This document shows positions 7,622-16,264 of a DNA stretch of 64,000 nt, piece after piece (within the stretch, counting starts at the first letter, position 1; each line of letters begins with the position of its first letter). Under the pieces are notes generated by a model. That model saw only the letters and a list, made by a program, of their open reading frames with translations. It made no database searches and was not told the DNA's origin. The position numbers were made by a program, and so were the translations under genes. The DNA is from Flavobacterium rakeshii (GTDB lineage Bacteria; Bacteroidota; Bacteroidia; Flavobacteriales; Flavobacteriaceae): assembly GCF_009741375.1 (NCBI RefSeq), contig NZ_WOWP01000021.1, forward strand, positions 29,005-93,004, in the 5' to 3' direction.

Positions 7622-8444
7622 TAAAGTTTCCTTTGATTGCAGCAAGAATGTAACAAGGTCATACAGTACCTCGTTCTCCTCTGCCGTTAAAATGCTGTCA
7701 CCCCGCATAAGACAGGATATTTATAATATTTATGGCTTTGTGCGCTTTGCCGATGAAATTGTAGACACGTTTCACGACTACAATAAGGAAGAGCTTTTTG
7801 ATCTTTTTGAGAAAGACCTCAATAACGCCCTGCGTGATAAAATTAGCCTTAACCCTGTACTGAATTCGTTTCAGCATACGGCTAACCAGTACAATATACC
7901 TAAAGAACTGATTGATGCTTTTATGAAAAGTATGAAGCAGGATTTGGTAAAAAAGGAGTACAGCTCACTTGCCGAATACAACGAATACATTTATGGATCG
8001 GCAGATGTGGTAGGATTGATGTGCCTAAAGGTTTTTGTGAATAATGACGATGCCCGATATGAAGAACTAAAAGGACCTGCCATGCGATTAGGCTCGGCCT
8101 TCCAAAAGATAAACTTTTTAAGAGACATTAAAGCCGATACCGAAGAACTGGGAAGAAGCTACTTCCCTTCCCTAAACCTTAACGAAATTACAGACGATAT
8201 TAAACAGCAGATAGTTCAGGAAATTGAAGCCGACCTTGCCGAAGGCTACAGAGGTATTTTAATGTTACCGGTAGAAGCTAAGTTTGGTGTATATACTGCT
8301 TATGCCTACTATAAAAAGCTACTTAAAAAACTAAAGGCTACCCCATCTCCCGAAATTAAAACCCGAAGAATAAGGGTTCCTAATTATCAAAAATTTGGCT
8401 TACTGGCACAGTGTTATTTAAATTATCGTTTTAACTTTATATAA
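7605..8444 (+). CDS. crtB: Phytoene synthase CrtB
   Basis: Condenses two geranylgeranyl diphosphates into phytoene. The 279-residue protein shows the first aspartate-rich motif FADEIVDTF, SADVVGLMCL, and the second motif in RLGSAFQKINFLRDIKADTEELGRSYFP; both bind the magnesium-diphosphates. It overlaps crtI by 17 bases and is followed 11 bases later by crtZ. The serine-rich N terminus (NVTRSYSTSFSSAVKML) is typical of squalene/phytoene synthases. No oddities seen. Confidence 0.95.
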   Translation: MKSIFDKVSFDCSKNVTRSYSTSFSSAVKMLSPRIRQDIYNIYGFVRFADEIVDTFHDYNKEELFDLFEKDLNNALRDKISLNPVLNSFQHTANQYNIPKELIDAFMKSMKQDLVKKEYSSLAEYNEYIYGSADVVGLMCLKVFVNNDDARYEELKGPAMRLGSAFQKINFLRDIKADTEELGRSYFPSLNLNEITDDIKQQIVQEIEADLAEGYRGILMLPVEAKFGVYTAYAYYKKLLKKLKATPSPEIKTRRIRVPNYQKFGLLAQCYLNYRFNFI

Positions 8445-8455
8445 AAATCAAAACC

Positions 8456-8899
8456 ATGTTAGTTTACATACTGGTATTTATATTAACCTTTTGCATTATG
8501 GAGTTTATGGCGTGGTTTACACATAAATACATTATGCATGGTTTTTTATGGAACCTGCACAGGGATCATCACCGCAAAGATCACGACTCGTGGTTTGAGC
8601 GTAACGATGCCTTTTTTATATTCTATGCCTTAGTTAGCATTGGGTTCTTCCTGTTATGGAAGTACCAAATACTGGATATAGGGCTGGCTATTGGGTTGGG
8701 AATACTCGCCTATGGTATAGCTTACTTTTTTGTACACGATATTTTTATACACCAGCGCTTTAAGTTTTTGCGTAATGCCAACAACCGTTATGCAAAAGCG
8801 GTAAGAAGAGCACATAAAATGCACCACAAACACTTAGGGAAAGAACACGGCGAATGCTTTGGCATGCTAATCGTTCCGTTTAAATATTTCAAAAAATAA
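8456..8899 (+). CDS. crtZ: Beta-carotene hydroxylase CrtZ
   Basis: Di-iron membrane hydroxylase that adds 3-hydroxyls to beta-carotene, giving zeaxanthin. The 147-residue protein has the clustered histidines of the fatty-acid-hydroxylase superfamily: HKYIMHG, HRDHHRKDH, HDIFIHQR and HKMHHKHLGKEHGE, between about four hydrophobic helices. It is the last gene of crtI-crtB-crtZ and is closed by a terminator. A lycopene cyclase (crtY type), needed between CrtI and CrtZ, is not in this window. Confidence 0.94.
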   Translation: MLVYILVFILTFCIMEFMAWFTHKYIMHGFLWNLHRDHHRKDHDSWFERNDAFFIFYALVSIGFFLLWKYQILDIGLAIGLGILAYGIAYFFVHDIFIHQRFKFLRNANNRYAKAVRRAHKMHHKHLGKEHGECFGMLIVPFKYFKK

Positions 8900-8900
8900 A

Positions 8901-8926
8901 AAAATCCGCTGCAAGAGCGGATTTTT
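8901..8926. terminator. Terminator after crtZ
   Basis: AAATCCGCT pairs with AGCGGATTT around a five-base loop with A and T runs on both sides. It sits between the converging crtZ and DUF4252 genes and may serve both. Confidence 0.8.
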
Positions 8927-8954
8927 CGTTTTAAGAACTATTATTTATATCAAA

Positions 8955-9518
8955 TTAACCTTCACTGTTATTATTTACATTCATTGCATCAAGAGCCGGT
9001 TGCAGTTGCGCAATGTCTATTCCTGATTTTTGTATCAGTTGTACTACAGTAAATATATCTCCCGGAGTCATATCGTCTCCCAGCACCCTTATAAGCCCAA
9101 AACTGTCTCCGTTTTGATGCAGGTAAATCACAAACTCATCTATATCATCATTTTCGCCCAGCATGCTTATACTGCCTCCGCTTTTACCCGAACCGAAACG
9201 CATCAGTTCATCATAGCCTCCTGTTTTAAGCAGTCCTTTTACATTTTTAGCTTCGGTTGTATACAGTTGGTCGTTCTCATTCCCGCTTTTAAAAATCAGG
9301 ATATTGAGTTTTTTAACTGCATCGAGCGCTTTTGTCTCCTTTTGTGATAAATCAAATTTATCCCCTTTTATAATACTGGTCCCTAAATCAAAGGCAAGGA
9401 AATCCTGAGACTCTGATTTTTCAACAAAGTACTTTTGTAATGACGGACCCGAATCGCAAGACACTAAGCTTAGCATAAGGGCAAGCATAATCCCGAAAAG
9501 ATAATGAATGGTTTTCAT
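8955..9518 (-). CDS. DUF4252 lipoprotein (third of three paralogues)
   Basis: The 187-residue protein starts with an SpII signal peptide, lipobox LVSC with Cys21 followed by DSG, so it should be membrane-anchored. The body resembles the two genes upstream: a run of K/D/E-rich helix-strand units with an ELMRF..GGSIS..  strand and a VIYLHQNGD strand, and a C-terminal helix. DUF4252 proteins are small secreted or lipidated proteins of Bacteroidota with no known activity. It is the last gene of the sigma/anti-sigma operon, five bases after its neighbour. Confidence 0.75.
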   Translation of the reverse strand: MKTIHYLFGIMLALMLSLVSCDSGPSLQKYFVEKSESQDFLAFDLGTSIIKGDKFDLSQKETKALDAVKKLNILIFKSGNENDQLYTTEAKNVKGLLKTGGYDELMRFGSGKSGGSISMLGENDDIDEFVIYLHQNGDSFGLIRVLGDDMTPGDIFTVVQLIQKSGIDIAQLQPALDAMNVNNNSEG

Positions 9519-9523
9519 GATTT

Positions 9524-10048
9524 TTATTTTTTACCTGATGCCTTTTTTAGTTTATCACCTCCCGGTATCTTCATATAATCGGTAAGGAAAGATATTTCCT
9601 TAAGATCAAAAGTACCTGTAAGTGACATTAAAACGGTATCGTCACCTTCTCCGCCGTTAATAAACATAAGCAGTTCTTTAACCTCAGATGGGGTTGCTCC
9701 GGTTTTTACATAAATCTTAATGGTTTGCCCGCCTTCATTAATACGCATTAGTTCTTCTAACGGGTATTTTTTAAGGTAAGCATCCACTGTTTTTTTCATT
9801 TCTCCTTTGAACTTAGCATTTTCGGTAGTGAATACCTTTAGGTTATCCAGTCTTTTAATAAGACTGAAAAGCTGTTTGGTATTTGGGTCGCCTGAGTCGG
9901 CTTTCACCTCACTCATAAGTTCAAACATTTTTTTATTAACCAGTATAGATACTATCTCATCTTCATTCTCAAACTTGTCAAACATTGACTGTGCGAAGAA
10001 CAAAGTAGGCATTAGCACTAATACAAAGGTTATAATCAGCTTTTTCAT
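9524..10048 (-). CDS. DUF4252 secreted protein (second of three paralogues)
   Basis: 174 residues with an SpI signal peptide (MKKLIITFVLVLMPTLFFAQ) followed by SMFDKFENEDEIVSILVNKKMFELM. That opening, FDKFxxxDEIxxIxVxKxM, is shared with the next gene upstream, showing gene duplication. The VKTGATPSEVKELLMFINGGEGDDTVLMSLTG region corresponds to the paralogue's KQTSSDTLDEVLVFVDGGDGDETLVVTFTG. Function unknown. It is in the ECF sigma operon, which suggests an envelope-related regulon. Confidence 0.8.
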   Translation of the reverse strand: MKKLIITFVLVLMPTLFFAQSMFDKFENEDEIVSILVNKKMFELMSEVKADSGDPNTKQLFSLIKRLDNLKVFTTENAKFKGEMKKTVDAYLKKYPLEELMRINEGGQTIKIYVKTGATPSEVKELLMFINGGEGDDTVLMSLTGTFDLKEISFLTDYMKIPGGDKLKKASGKK

Positions 10049-10081
10049 TTTGTGGTAATATATTAAGTTTATGGTACTTTA

Positions 10082-10522
10082 TTACAATTTTACTTTACCC
10101 GTAAAGGTAACAACTAATGTCTCATCACCGTCACCTCCGTCAACAAATACGAGTACTTCATCTAAAGTATCTGAAGATGTTTGTTTAGCATACACTTTTA
10201 CTTCCTCGCCGTCATCTTTTACGCTAACCAGCGTTTTCATATTATTATCCCTAAGATAATCTTTTACCGCAGCTTTTAGCTGTTTTTTGTACTTTTTCAC
10301 TTCAGTACTGTACACTTTAAGGTTATCAAGTCCTTCGGTAAATTTAGTTACCATGTCCTGTTCGCTCTTGCCTACTTTCATTTCTTTGGCAAGATCAATC
10401 ATGCTTTTATCAACAACAATAACCGCTACATCGTCTATGTCGTTAAACTTATCAAATGCTCCCTGTGCATAAAACAGCACCGGTACCAGCATTACAATTA
10501 AGGTTACTATAAGCTTTTTCAT
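10082..10522 (-). CDS. DUF4252 secreted protein (first of three paralogues)
   Basis: 146 residues from the ATG at 10522, chosen because it begins the signal peptide MKKLIVTLIVMLVPVLFYAQ; a longer frame from 10561 would overlap the preceding gene and add a charged stretch in front of the signal. The mature part opens GAFDKFNDIDDVAVIVVDKSM, like its paralogue. It lies four bases after the putative anti-sigma gene. Function unknown. Confidence 0.8.
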   Translation of the reverse strand: MKKLIVTLIVMLVPVLFYAQGAFDKFNDIDDVAVIVVDKSMIDLAKEMKVGKSEQDMVTKFTEGLDNLKVYSTEVKKYKKQLKAAVKDYLRDNNMKTLVSVKDDGEEVKVYAKQTSSDTLDEVLVFVDGGDGDETLVVTFTGKVKL

Positions 10523-10526
10523 TTTT

Positions 10527-10964
10527 TCACTTTTTAAAGATTGTTTTTCTTGATGATTCATATTCTTCGAGATACCCTATAGTGCTAGCCCCCTTATTTA
10601 CATTTTGCGACAGCAGGTTTAATGCCTTTTGGGTTTCCCTTAAAGCCACTTCGGGATCATCAAAGGTACCAAGGTCATTATCATTAGGCTGCCTGTCAAT
10701 AAAGGTAAACACCCCAAATAAAATCACCACGCTTGCTGCAACCGATAGCCATGTAACATATTGTTTTCTGGTTTTTAATGGTATCGTTTTTTCAAAGCGT
10801 TGGTTTTTCTCATGGGCAAAATACCCAAACATTGGCCTGTATTGCTCCAGATGAGGCGCCACATCGTGTGAAGAAAAGTACATCTTAAGCTGGTTTTCTT
10901 CAGCAATACTGGTTTCTGCGTCAAAGTATTTATCTATAAGTATTTCAATTTCTCTTAATTCCAT
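10527..10964 (-). CDS. Single-pass membrane protein, putative anti-sigma factor
   Basis: 145 residues: a cytosolic N-terminal part (MELREIEILIDKYFDAETSIAEENQLKMYF) that reads like a zinc-free anti-sigma domain, one membrane helix (TWLSVAASVVILFGVFTFI, about residues 70-88) and a periplasmic tail. It overlaps the ECF sigma gene by 20 bases, the usual arrangement for a sigma factor and the membrane protein that holds it. No named family is certain, so the role rests on topology and position. Confidence 0.65.
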   Translation of the reverse strand: MELREIEILIDKYFDAETSIAEENQLKMYFSSHDVAPHLEQYRPMFGYFAHEKNQRFEKTIPLKTRKQYVTWLSVAASVVILFGVFTFIDRQPNDNDLGTFDDPEVALRETQKALNLLSQNVNKGASTIGYLEEYESSRKTIFKK

Positions 10965-11460
10965 AATTGTGCATTTTTGTTAATTCGTCCCTCAGTGCTT
11001 TCCTGGCACGGGATAAAGCTACCCTCACTGCCGTTTCATTCATTTCCATTATTTTGGCAATCTCTTCAAATTCGTATTGCTCTACATCCCGCATTTGCAA
11101 AATAAGCCGCTGCTGTTCGGGGAGCGTATTCATTATTTTTTCTGCCCACTGCCAGGTATCGCGGTCTTCGGTTTGCTTTTGCAGTCCCGGTTCACGATCA
11201 CTGTAGTTGGAGTGCACTATCCGCAACTCGGTAGCCCTTTTAGACTTTAACTGATCCAGGCAGTAGTTTTTTGTTATAGTCATAGCCAGGGCTTCCACAC
11301 TCGAATAGTTATCTAGCTTAGCCTTGTTTTTCCATAACCTTACCAAAACTTCCTGAGTAGCATCTTCGGCTTCTTCGTTACTAACTAACAGCCGTTTTGC
11401 CAGCCTGAAAACACGGTCTTTAAAAGGAGTAATAATATTTACGAACTCCGTTTGATTCAT
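10945..11460 (-). CDS. ECF-type RNA polymerase sigma factor
   Basis: 171 residues with sigma region 2 (FKDRVFRLAKRLLVSNEEAEDATQEVLVRLWK) and region 4 (LPEQQRLILQMRDVEQYEFEEIAKIM, then NETAVRVALSRARKAL as the helix-turn-helix). It is the first gene of a five-gene minus-strand unit: sigma, putative anti-sigma, three DUF4252 proteins. The last helix and stop overlap the next gene by 20 bases. It likely directs its own operon and perhaps other envelope genes; the target promoters are not evident. Confidence 0.92.
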   Translation of the reverse strand: MNQTEFVNIITPFKDRVFRLAKRLLVSNEEAEDATQEVLVRLWKNKAKLDNYSSVEALAMTITKNYCLDQLKSKRATELRIVHSNYSDREPGLQKQTEDRDTWQWAEKIMNTLPEQQRLILQMRDVEQYEFEEIAKIMEMNETAVRVALSRARKALRDELTKMHNYGIKRN

Positions 11461-11478
11461 AATAATTTGCTATCGTTG

Positions 11479-11513
11479 TTTGCGGTTTTATAATAGGAAG
11501 ACGAATACCTTTG
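11479..11513 (+). promoter_or_regulatory. Candidate promoter of the S41 peptidase gene
   Basis: TACCTTTG (11506-11513) is a perfect -7 box; a TTTG (11479-11482) lies 23 bases upstream, a slightly long spacer. It faces away from the ECF sigma gene. Confidence 0.45.
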
Positions 11514-11575
11514 TTTTTTGTTACAAATAATATTAAAAATATTAAATTTACGTTTTATACTTAAAACTGCTATAC

Positions 11576-13039
11576 ATGAAAAAAATAAGTATTGCCATTT
11601 GCTTACTGCTTATTTCTGCTTTTGCCCTGCAAAGCTGTGAAGATATGGATGATAATGCTGTTCCTGTAAACGATTTTATATGGAAGGGACTTAACCTGTA
11701 TTATTTATGGCAACCGGAAATTCCAAACCTTGCAGACGACAAATTTGGCAACCAGGCAGAGCTTAATACATTTGTACAGAGCTACTCCAGCCCCGAAGCA
11801 CTTTTTAACAGCCTTTTGTATGTAGATCCTGCAAACCCTGCAAAAAGTGACAGATTTAGTATTTTAGTACCCGACTATAACGTACTGGAAGCTGCCCTAC
11901 AGGGTGTAGCTAAAAGTAATGGTGTGGAGTATGGACTAGTGTATACCGATGCCTCTCAAACCAGTATATTTGGATATGTACGCTATATATTACCTGATAG
12001 TGATGCCTCTACTAAAAATATTCAGCGTGGAGATATATTTTATGCTGTAAACGGCACTTCGCTTACACCTTCCAATTACAGAAGCCTTTTAGCTGCCGAA
12101 AGCTACACTTTAAATCTTGCCGATTATAATGAAGGTACTGTTACCCCAAATGGTGAAGAGGTTAGCCTTACCAAGTATGAATATGGTGAAGACCCTGTTT
12201 ATTTTTCTGATGTGGTATATAATGAAGGCGGAAAAACTATTGGGTACTTAATGTACAATGGTTTTTACAGCAGTTATGACAGCGAACTTAACACTGCTTT
12301 TGGTAATCTTGCTGCACAAGGTGTTAATGAACTGGTGCTTGACCTACGTTATAACGGAGGCGGGTCTGTACGTACTGCAACTTATCTTGCCAGTATGATA
12401 ACAGGTCAGTTTGAAGGCCAGCTACTGGCTAAAGAACAATGGAACCCTAAACTACAGGATTATTTTGAGAATAATAACCCTGATGCACTAATAAACAACT
12501 TTACAGGAGCATTAAACGACGGAACAGGAATTAACCATCTTAACCTTAATAAGGTATATATACTCACAACAGGTAGCACGGCTTCTGCCAGTGAGTTAAT
12601 AATTAACTGCCTCAAACCTTATATTGATGTGGTACAAATAGGTACTAAAACCATAGGTAAAAATGCAGGATCTGTTACATTGTACGACTCTGCCGATTTT
12701 TCTAAAAATGATGTAGACCCAAGTCATCGCTATGCTATGCAGCCATTAGTGCTTAAAATAGTTAACAAAAATAACTTTGGTGAGTATGAAGAAGGTATAA
12801 TTCCGGATATCGAAATGCCCGAAGATTATGATAACCTTGGCGAAATAGGAAACCCAAGCGAGCCTTTACTGGCAACGGCAATTAGCCAGATTACAGCAAA
12901 CGGAAGGATGATGCCACAACAACCTGCCAGGGAACATAAAATATTTAAAACATCTAAAACCATGTTGCCTTTTGGCAATGAAATGTATATTGAAGAGGTG
13001 CCACAAAATTTAGGTCACCTTATAAAAGAATTACCATAA
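11576..13039 (+). CDS. S41-family (C-terminal processing type) peptidase, lipoprotein
   Basis: 487 residues with lipobox LQSC (Cys21) and an acidic EDMDDN just after it, a surface-export-like signal in Bacteroidota. A PDZ-like segment (residues about 140-165: GYVRYILPDSDASTKNIQRGDIFYAVNGTSL) precedes the protease core with LVLDLRYNGGGSV and the catalytic serine region LTTGSTASASELIIN. It would cleave proteins at the cell envelope with a Ser-Lys dyad. It is divergent from the ECF sigma operon, with about 115 bases between them, and ends in a strong terminator. Confidence 0.88.
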   Translation: MKKISIAICLLLISAFALQSCEDMDDNAVPVNDFIWKGLNLYYLWQPEIPNLADDKFGNQAELNTFVQSYSSPEALFNSLLYVDPANPAKSDRFSILVPDYNVLEAALQGVAKSNGVEYGLVYTDASQTSIFGYVRYILPDSDASTKNIQRGDIFYAVNGTSLTPSNYRSLLAAESYTLNLADYNEGTVTPNGEEVSLTKYEYGEDPVYFSDVVYNEGGKTIGYLMYNGFYSSYDSELNTAFGNLAAQGVNELVLDLRYNGGGSVRTATYLASMITGQFEGQLLAKEQWNPKLQDYFENNNPDALINNFTGALNDGTGINHLNLNKVYILTTGSTASASELIINCLKPYIDVVQIGTKTIGKNAGSVTLYDSADFSKNDVDPSHRYAMQPLVLKIVNKNNFGEYEEGIIPDIEMPEDYDNLGEIGNPSEPLLATAISQITANGRMMPQQPAREHKIFKTSKTMLPFGNEMYIEEVPQNLGHLIKELP

Positions 13040-13053
13040 AATATATAAAATTC

Positions 13054-13084
13054 AAAAGGCTTCCCTAGGGAAGCCTTTCTTTTT
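13054..13084. terminator. Terminator between converging S41 peptidase and btuG-like genes
   Basis: A near-perfect palindrome, AAAGGCTTCCC facing GGGAAGCCTTT with almost no loop, followed by CTTTT. It may act for both converging genes. Confidence 0.75.
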
Positions 13085-13121
13085 AAACATAAACAAAATT
13101 ACTTTATTTTTAGCTAGTAAT

Positions 13122-14156
13122 TTAATTGTTAAAGTAGAAACTGTTTGGTCCAACTCCTACTTTTAATGTGTTTATTAATGTACCATTGGTACCGTAAATA
13201 TAAATGTCGCTGTTTGAAATAAAGTCCCCACCATCTGCAATATATACTTTACCATTATAAGCACTAAATCCATACATAGCTCCCCATTGAGAATCTGAAT
13301 TATAAGTAATTAACGCTTCTGTAGGCACTGTTGTTGAATTCAAAGGTAAGGTATAAACGCTAGTTCCAACAGTATAGTATATAGAGTTGTCAGAAATTGT
13401 AAGATTTTTTGCACCTGCCATTTCATCAGTTAGCTCAATAGTACCGCTAATTGTATTGTTAGCAAGGTTTATTCTGCTTATTTCAGTACCACCCATCACA
13501 TATAAAGCTCCATCTTGCTCGTCAAATGAATTTGGAGAATAACCAAGCTCAACAACTGCCTCAACAGTATTGTTTGCAGGATTGAATACTGTTACAGATG
13601 AACCGCTACCGTAGTATCCGTTAGCAATGTAAAGCTTACCATTTTCTGTAAGTACTCTTTCAGCATAATCGTTAAGCTCTACTGTAGATGTGGTGAAGCT
13701 TGCAAGATCAATAACTGTTAAGAAATCATCCGGATCTGCATAAGCAGCAGAGTTAGTGATATAAGCTTTACCGTTAATAACTGCACCATATCGTGGGTTA
13801 CTAAAATCAGTATCAATACTAGCAACAAACTCAAAAGTATATCTGTTCACTACAGTTACTTTGTTAGCCAAACCGGAAATGATAAACGCATAATCATTAC
13901 TAAAAAACATTGACTGTAAGTAAGATCCCATAGCGGGAGCATCTGGGTTTACAGTCTTAAATATATCCTGCTCTACAGTACCGTCGCTTCCTATAAAAGA
14001 TACTGAAGATGAAGATGGGTTACTGTTACCTTCGTTAAGTACAAAAGTTCCGTTCCCGTAAGCACCAGAACCCGATCCATTATCGTCGTCACTGCTACAA
14101 GACACAAAAAATAAAGAACCGGCCAAAAGCGCAAATAATGAATTCTTAAATTTCAT
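13122..14156 (-). CDS. BtuG-like surface beta-propeller lipoprotein (DUF5074/YncE-like)
   Basis: 344 residues, lipobox FVSC (Cys20) followed directly by SSDDD, the acidic signal that sends Bacteroidota lipoproteins to the cell surface. The rest is a repeated strand pattern typical of a seven-bladed YncE-like propeller: FVLNEGN, KVTVVNRYTFEFVASIDT, AYITNSAA, KLYIANGYYGSGSSVTVFN, ALYVMGGTEISRINL, KVYIADGG. It is 19 bases downstream of the riboswitch-controlled TonB receptor. In Bacteroides, BtuG has this architecture and position and captures B12 on the outside of BtuB. The fold and context are clear; B12 binding is inferred. Confidence 0.8.
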   Translation of the reverse strand: MKFKNSLFALLAGSLFFVSCSSDDDNGSGSGAYGNGTFVLNEGNSNPSSSSVSFIGSDGTVEQDIFKTVNPDAPAMGSYLQSMFFSNDYAFIISGLANKVTVVNRYTFEFVASIDTDFSNPRYGAVINGKAYITNSAAYADPDDFLTVIDLASFTTSTVELNDYAERVLTENGKLYIANGYYGSGSSVTVFNPANNTVEAVVELGYSPNSFDEQDGALYVMGGTEISRINLANNTISGTIELTDEMAGAKNLTISDNSIYYTVGTSVYTLPLNSTTVPTEALITYNSDSQWGAMYGFSAYNGKVYIADGGDFISNSDIYIYGTNGTLINTLKVGVGPNSFYFNN

Positions 14157-14175
14157 AATAGTTGTTAAGTTTAAG

Positions 14176-16008
14176 TTAGAGTTTTAAAGTGAAATAAAAA
14201 TTAAAGTTTCTTCCGGGCATTTGCCTGCTGTCTACACTAACATAATCAGCATTCCAAACATTAAGCACCTGTGCTCCCAGTTTATAAATAGTCGTTTTTC
14301 CAAAAGTATATTCGGCACCAATATTACCTGTAGTGTAGGCGTCTAAATTATACCTTGAGTTGTTGTCAGATCGTGTAAATACCTCTCCGGTATATAAAAA
14401 CTGGTAGTAAGCCGTTAGCCTTTTATATCCGTAAGATAATGCTCCCGATGCCTTGTGGTAAGGCACATATACAAGCTGATAACCGGTATCTTCGTTCTCA
14501 CTGCGGGTATAACCATACACGACGGTAAGCCCCAGTTTGTGTGCATTAAATTCCCTGTTGTATTTAAACACTGTTTCTATACCATAGGTTTTAACCCTAT
14601 CAGTATTTTGTGGTCGCCACACACTGCCTGTAGGGAGCCAGCGCAGCATATCCTTTAGTTTAATATAATAACCCGTTACGCTTAGGCTTGCATTTTTAAT
14701 GGTAAACTCGTTACCTATTTCTCCCTGTATTGAACTTTCGGGTTTCAAATCGGTATTACCGCTACCCTGCCAGTACAAGTCCTGGAAGGTAGGTATCCTG
14801 AAGTTTTTGGAACCGTTTACCCTTAGCAGGTAAAAATCGGAAAAACGGTATTTTGCTCCTGCCGAATACAAAAACGGACTCTCATAATTATTTGTAGCCT
14901 CTTTCCTTATACCCGCCTCATACATTAATTTATCAGTAACCGAATGACTAAACAATACACTTGCCGAACCTATATGCCTTTCGGCTCCTTCAAGGCTGGA
15001 ACCATATCCTTTAGTTTGGGTAAAGTTCAATACCGAGTTCAGTTTCATCTTACTGTTAATCTGGAACAGCAAGTCGTACTTCCCTATTACGGATTCTGAC
15101 TTTCCGTAGCTGTAATCTTCCGCATAAATATTATCAAAGTACTTGTACTTTTCACTCAGGTAAGCCGCCTTTAGTTTTGAGGTAAACCTGCCGTAATAGC
15201 CTGTCCATTGCAGCATGTTCCTGGTATCAAAATTATCATACTTTGTTCTTGTTTCCGATGGGAATATTAGCGAGAAATGCCTCTCCCCCTCAAACAAATA
15301 GCTATAATAGGTAAGGACATTTTTTTGATTGATTTTATAACCCACAGTAGCCGAGGCACTGTTGTTATAATACTGCCCGTTAAGATTATGTCCGTCCTTA
15401 CCTACGTAATCATAGTCGTTGTCAGAGCTGTTTCGGGTAAAGCTAAGTGATGCGCTAAACTTATCTGTAGCCATAGTTCCGGCATAATGCAGCCCCAGTG
15501 TATTAAAGCTGCCGTAGTTTGCCCTAAGCTCGTTAGTGAATTTTTCTTTATACTCAAGTTCGTTGTTCAGGTGAATACTCCCCCCTATGGCGCTACTGCC
15601 ATAAATAACACTTCCGCCCCCTGCCCTAACATCTATGGCATTAAAATCGCGGGTATTAATAACGTTAAAGTCGGTTTGCCCGTTTAACTGGGAGTTTATG
15701 TTTATACCGTTCCATATTACTGCGGTTTGCTGAGCAGTTGTCCCCCTGAATGACGGAGACGAAACCATACCCAGTCCGTTTTCCTTAAAGTAAATGGTGG
15801 TATTGTAGTTTAAAAATGAAGTAAGCGATGCCTGATTGATCCCTATAACCGAATCGTTTAGCACAAGCACCTGCTGTGTGTTAGAAAAATCACGCAATTG
15901 CGTGTCTGATATTATCACTTCTTTCAAAGGGACAATAGTATCCTGCTGCGCCCATAACTGGTGGCACATTACAACGGCTAATACAAGAATGAGTCTGTTA
16001 AATGTCAT
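14176..16008 (-). CDS. btuB: TonB-dependent outer-membrane receptor, vitamin B12 type (BtuB)
   Basis: 610 residues from the ATG at 16008, where the signal peptide MTFNRLILVLAVVMCHQLWAQ starts. A TonB-box-like LKEVIISD is followed by a plug domain (MVSSPSFRGTTAQQTAVIWNG, GGGSVIYGSSAIGGSI) and a barrel of alternating strands ending in the aromatic FNFYFTLKL. The protein lacks the N-terminal carboxypeptidase-like extension of SusC types. A cobalamin riboswitch lies immediately upstream on the same strand, which identifies the substrate class. A frame continuing to 16053 would run into the riboswitch expression region and is rejected. Confidence 0.9.
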   Translation of the reverse strand: MTFNRLILVLAVVMCHQLWAQQDTIVPLKEVIISDTQLRDFSNTQQVLVLNDSVIGINQASLTSFLNYNTTIYFKENGLGMVSSPSFRGTTAQQTAVIWNGININSQLNGQTDFNVINTRDFNAIDVRAGGGSVIYGSSAIGGSIHLNNELEYKEKFTNELRANYGSFNTLGLHYAGTMATDKFSASLSFTRNSSDNDYDYVGKDGHNLNGQYYNNSASATVGYKINQKNVLTYYSYLFEGERHFSLIFPSETRTKYDNFDTRNMLQWTGYYGRFTSKLKAAYLSEKYKYFDNIYAEDYSYGKSESVIGKYDLLFQINSKMKLNSVLNFTQTKGYGSSLEGAERHIGSASVLFSHSVTDKLMYEAGIRKEATNNYESPFLYSAGAKYRFSDFYLLRVNGSKNFRIPTFQDLYWQGSGNTDLKPESSIQGEIGNEFTIKNASLSVTGYYIKLKDMLRWLPTGSVWRPQNTDRVKTYGIETVFKYNREFNAHKLGLTVVYGYTRSENEDTGYQLVYVPYHKASGALSYGYKRLTAYYQFLYTGEVFTRSDNNSRYNLDAYTTGNIGAEYTFGKTTIYKLGAQVLNVWNADYVSVDSRQMPGRNFNFYFTLKL

Positions 16009-16050
16009 AATTTCCAGAACCTTTTTTCCCGAAGGTTCGATAATTGTTAA

Positions 16051-16219
16051 CACTAAAGGCAGGTCTCCTGGCTTGCGTACTGTTGTTTACCTTCCCGCCT
16101 ATACAGGCAGTGGCTCGCAGTTAACAACAGCCTCCCAAAAGGGATATAGCTTACAGTTGCGGGAACAGCTCAGGTATTACACCTGATTCCCTTTTAATAC
16201 AGTGTGCTGCCGGCACACT
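16051..16219 (-). promoter_or_regulatory. Cobalamin riboswitch (btuB leader)
   Basis: On the minus strand the leader contains the hallmark blocks of the AdoCbl riboswitch in order: a hairpin GTGTGC/GCACAC, AGGGAATCAGGTGTAA, CTGTTCCCGCAACTGTAA, GCGAGCCACTGCC, a hairpin arm, and AAGCCAGGAGACCTGCC. CCTTTAGTG at the end can pair with CACT and AAAGG at the front to close P1. A further hairpin (GAACC/GGTTC, about 16015-16036) between the aptamer and the ATG may be the expression platform. B12 binding would lower btuB expression. Confidence 0.95.
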
Positions 16220-16237
16220 ATAACCTAAAGTTGGGTG

Positions 16238-16245
16238 CAAATATA
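16238..16245 (-). promoter_or_regulatory. -7 box of the riboswitch-btuB-btuG transcript
   Basis: TATATTTG on the minus strand, a perfect TAnnTTTG, about 18 bases before the first riboswitch hairpin. Confidence 0.6.
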
Positions 16246-16264
16246 GGATTAATATTGAAATTTA

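Noticed and set aside
15836..16186. 116-residue plus-strand open frame
   Set aside because: It is antisense to the btuB start and to the cobalamin riboswitch, whose conserved bases explain the sequence.
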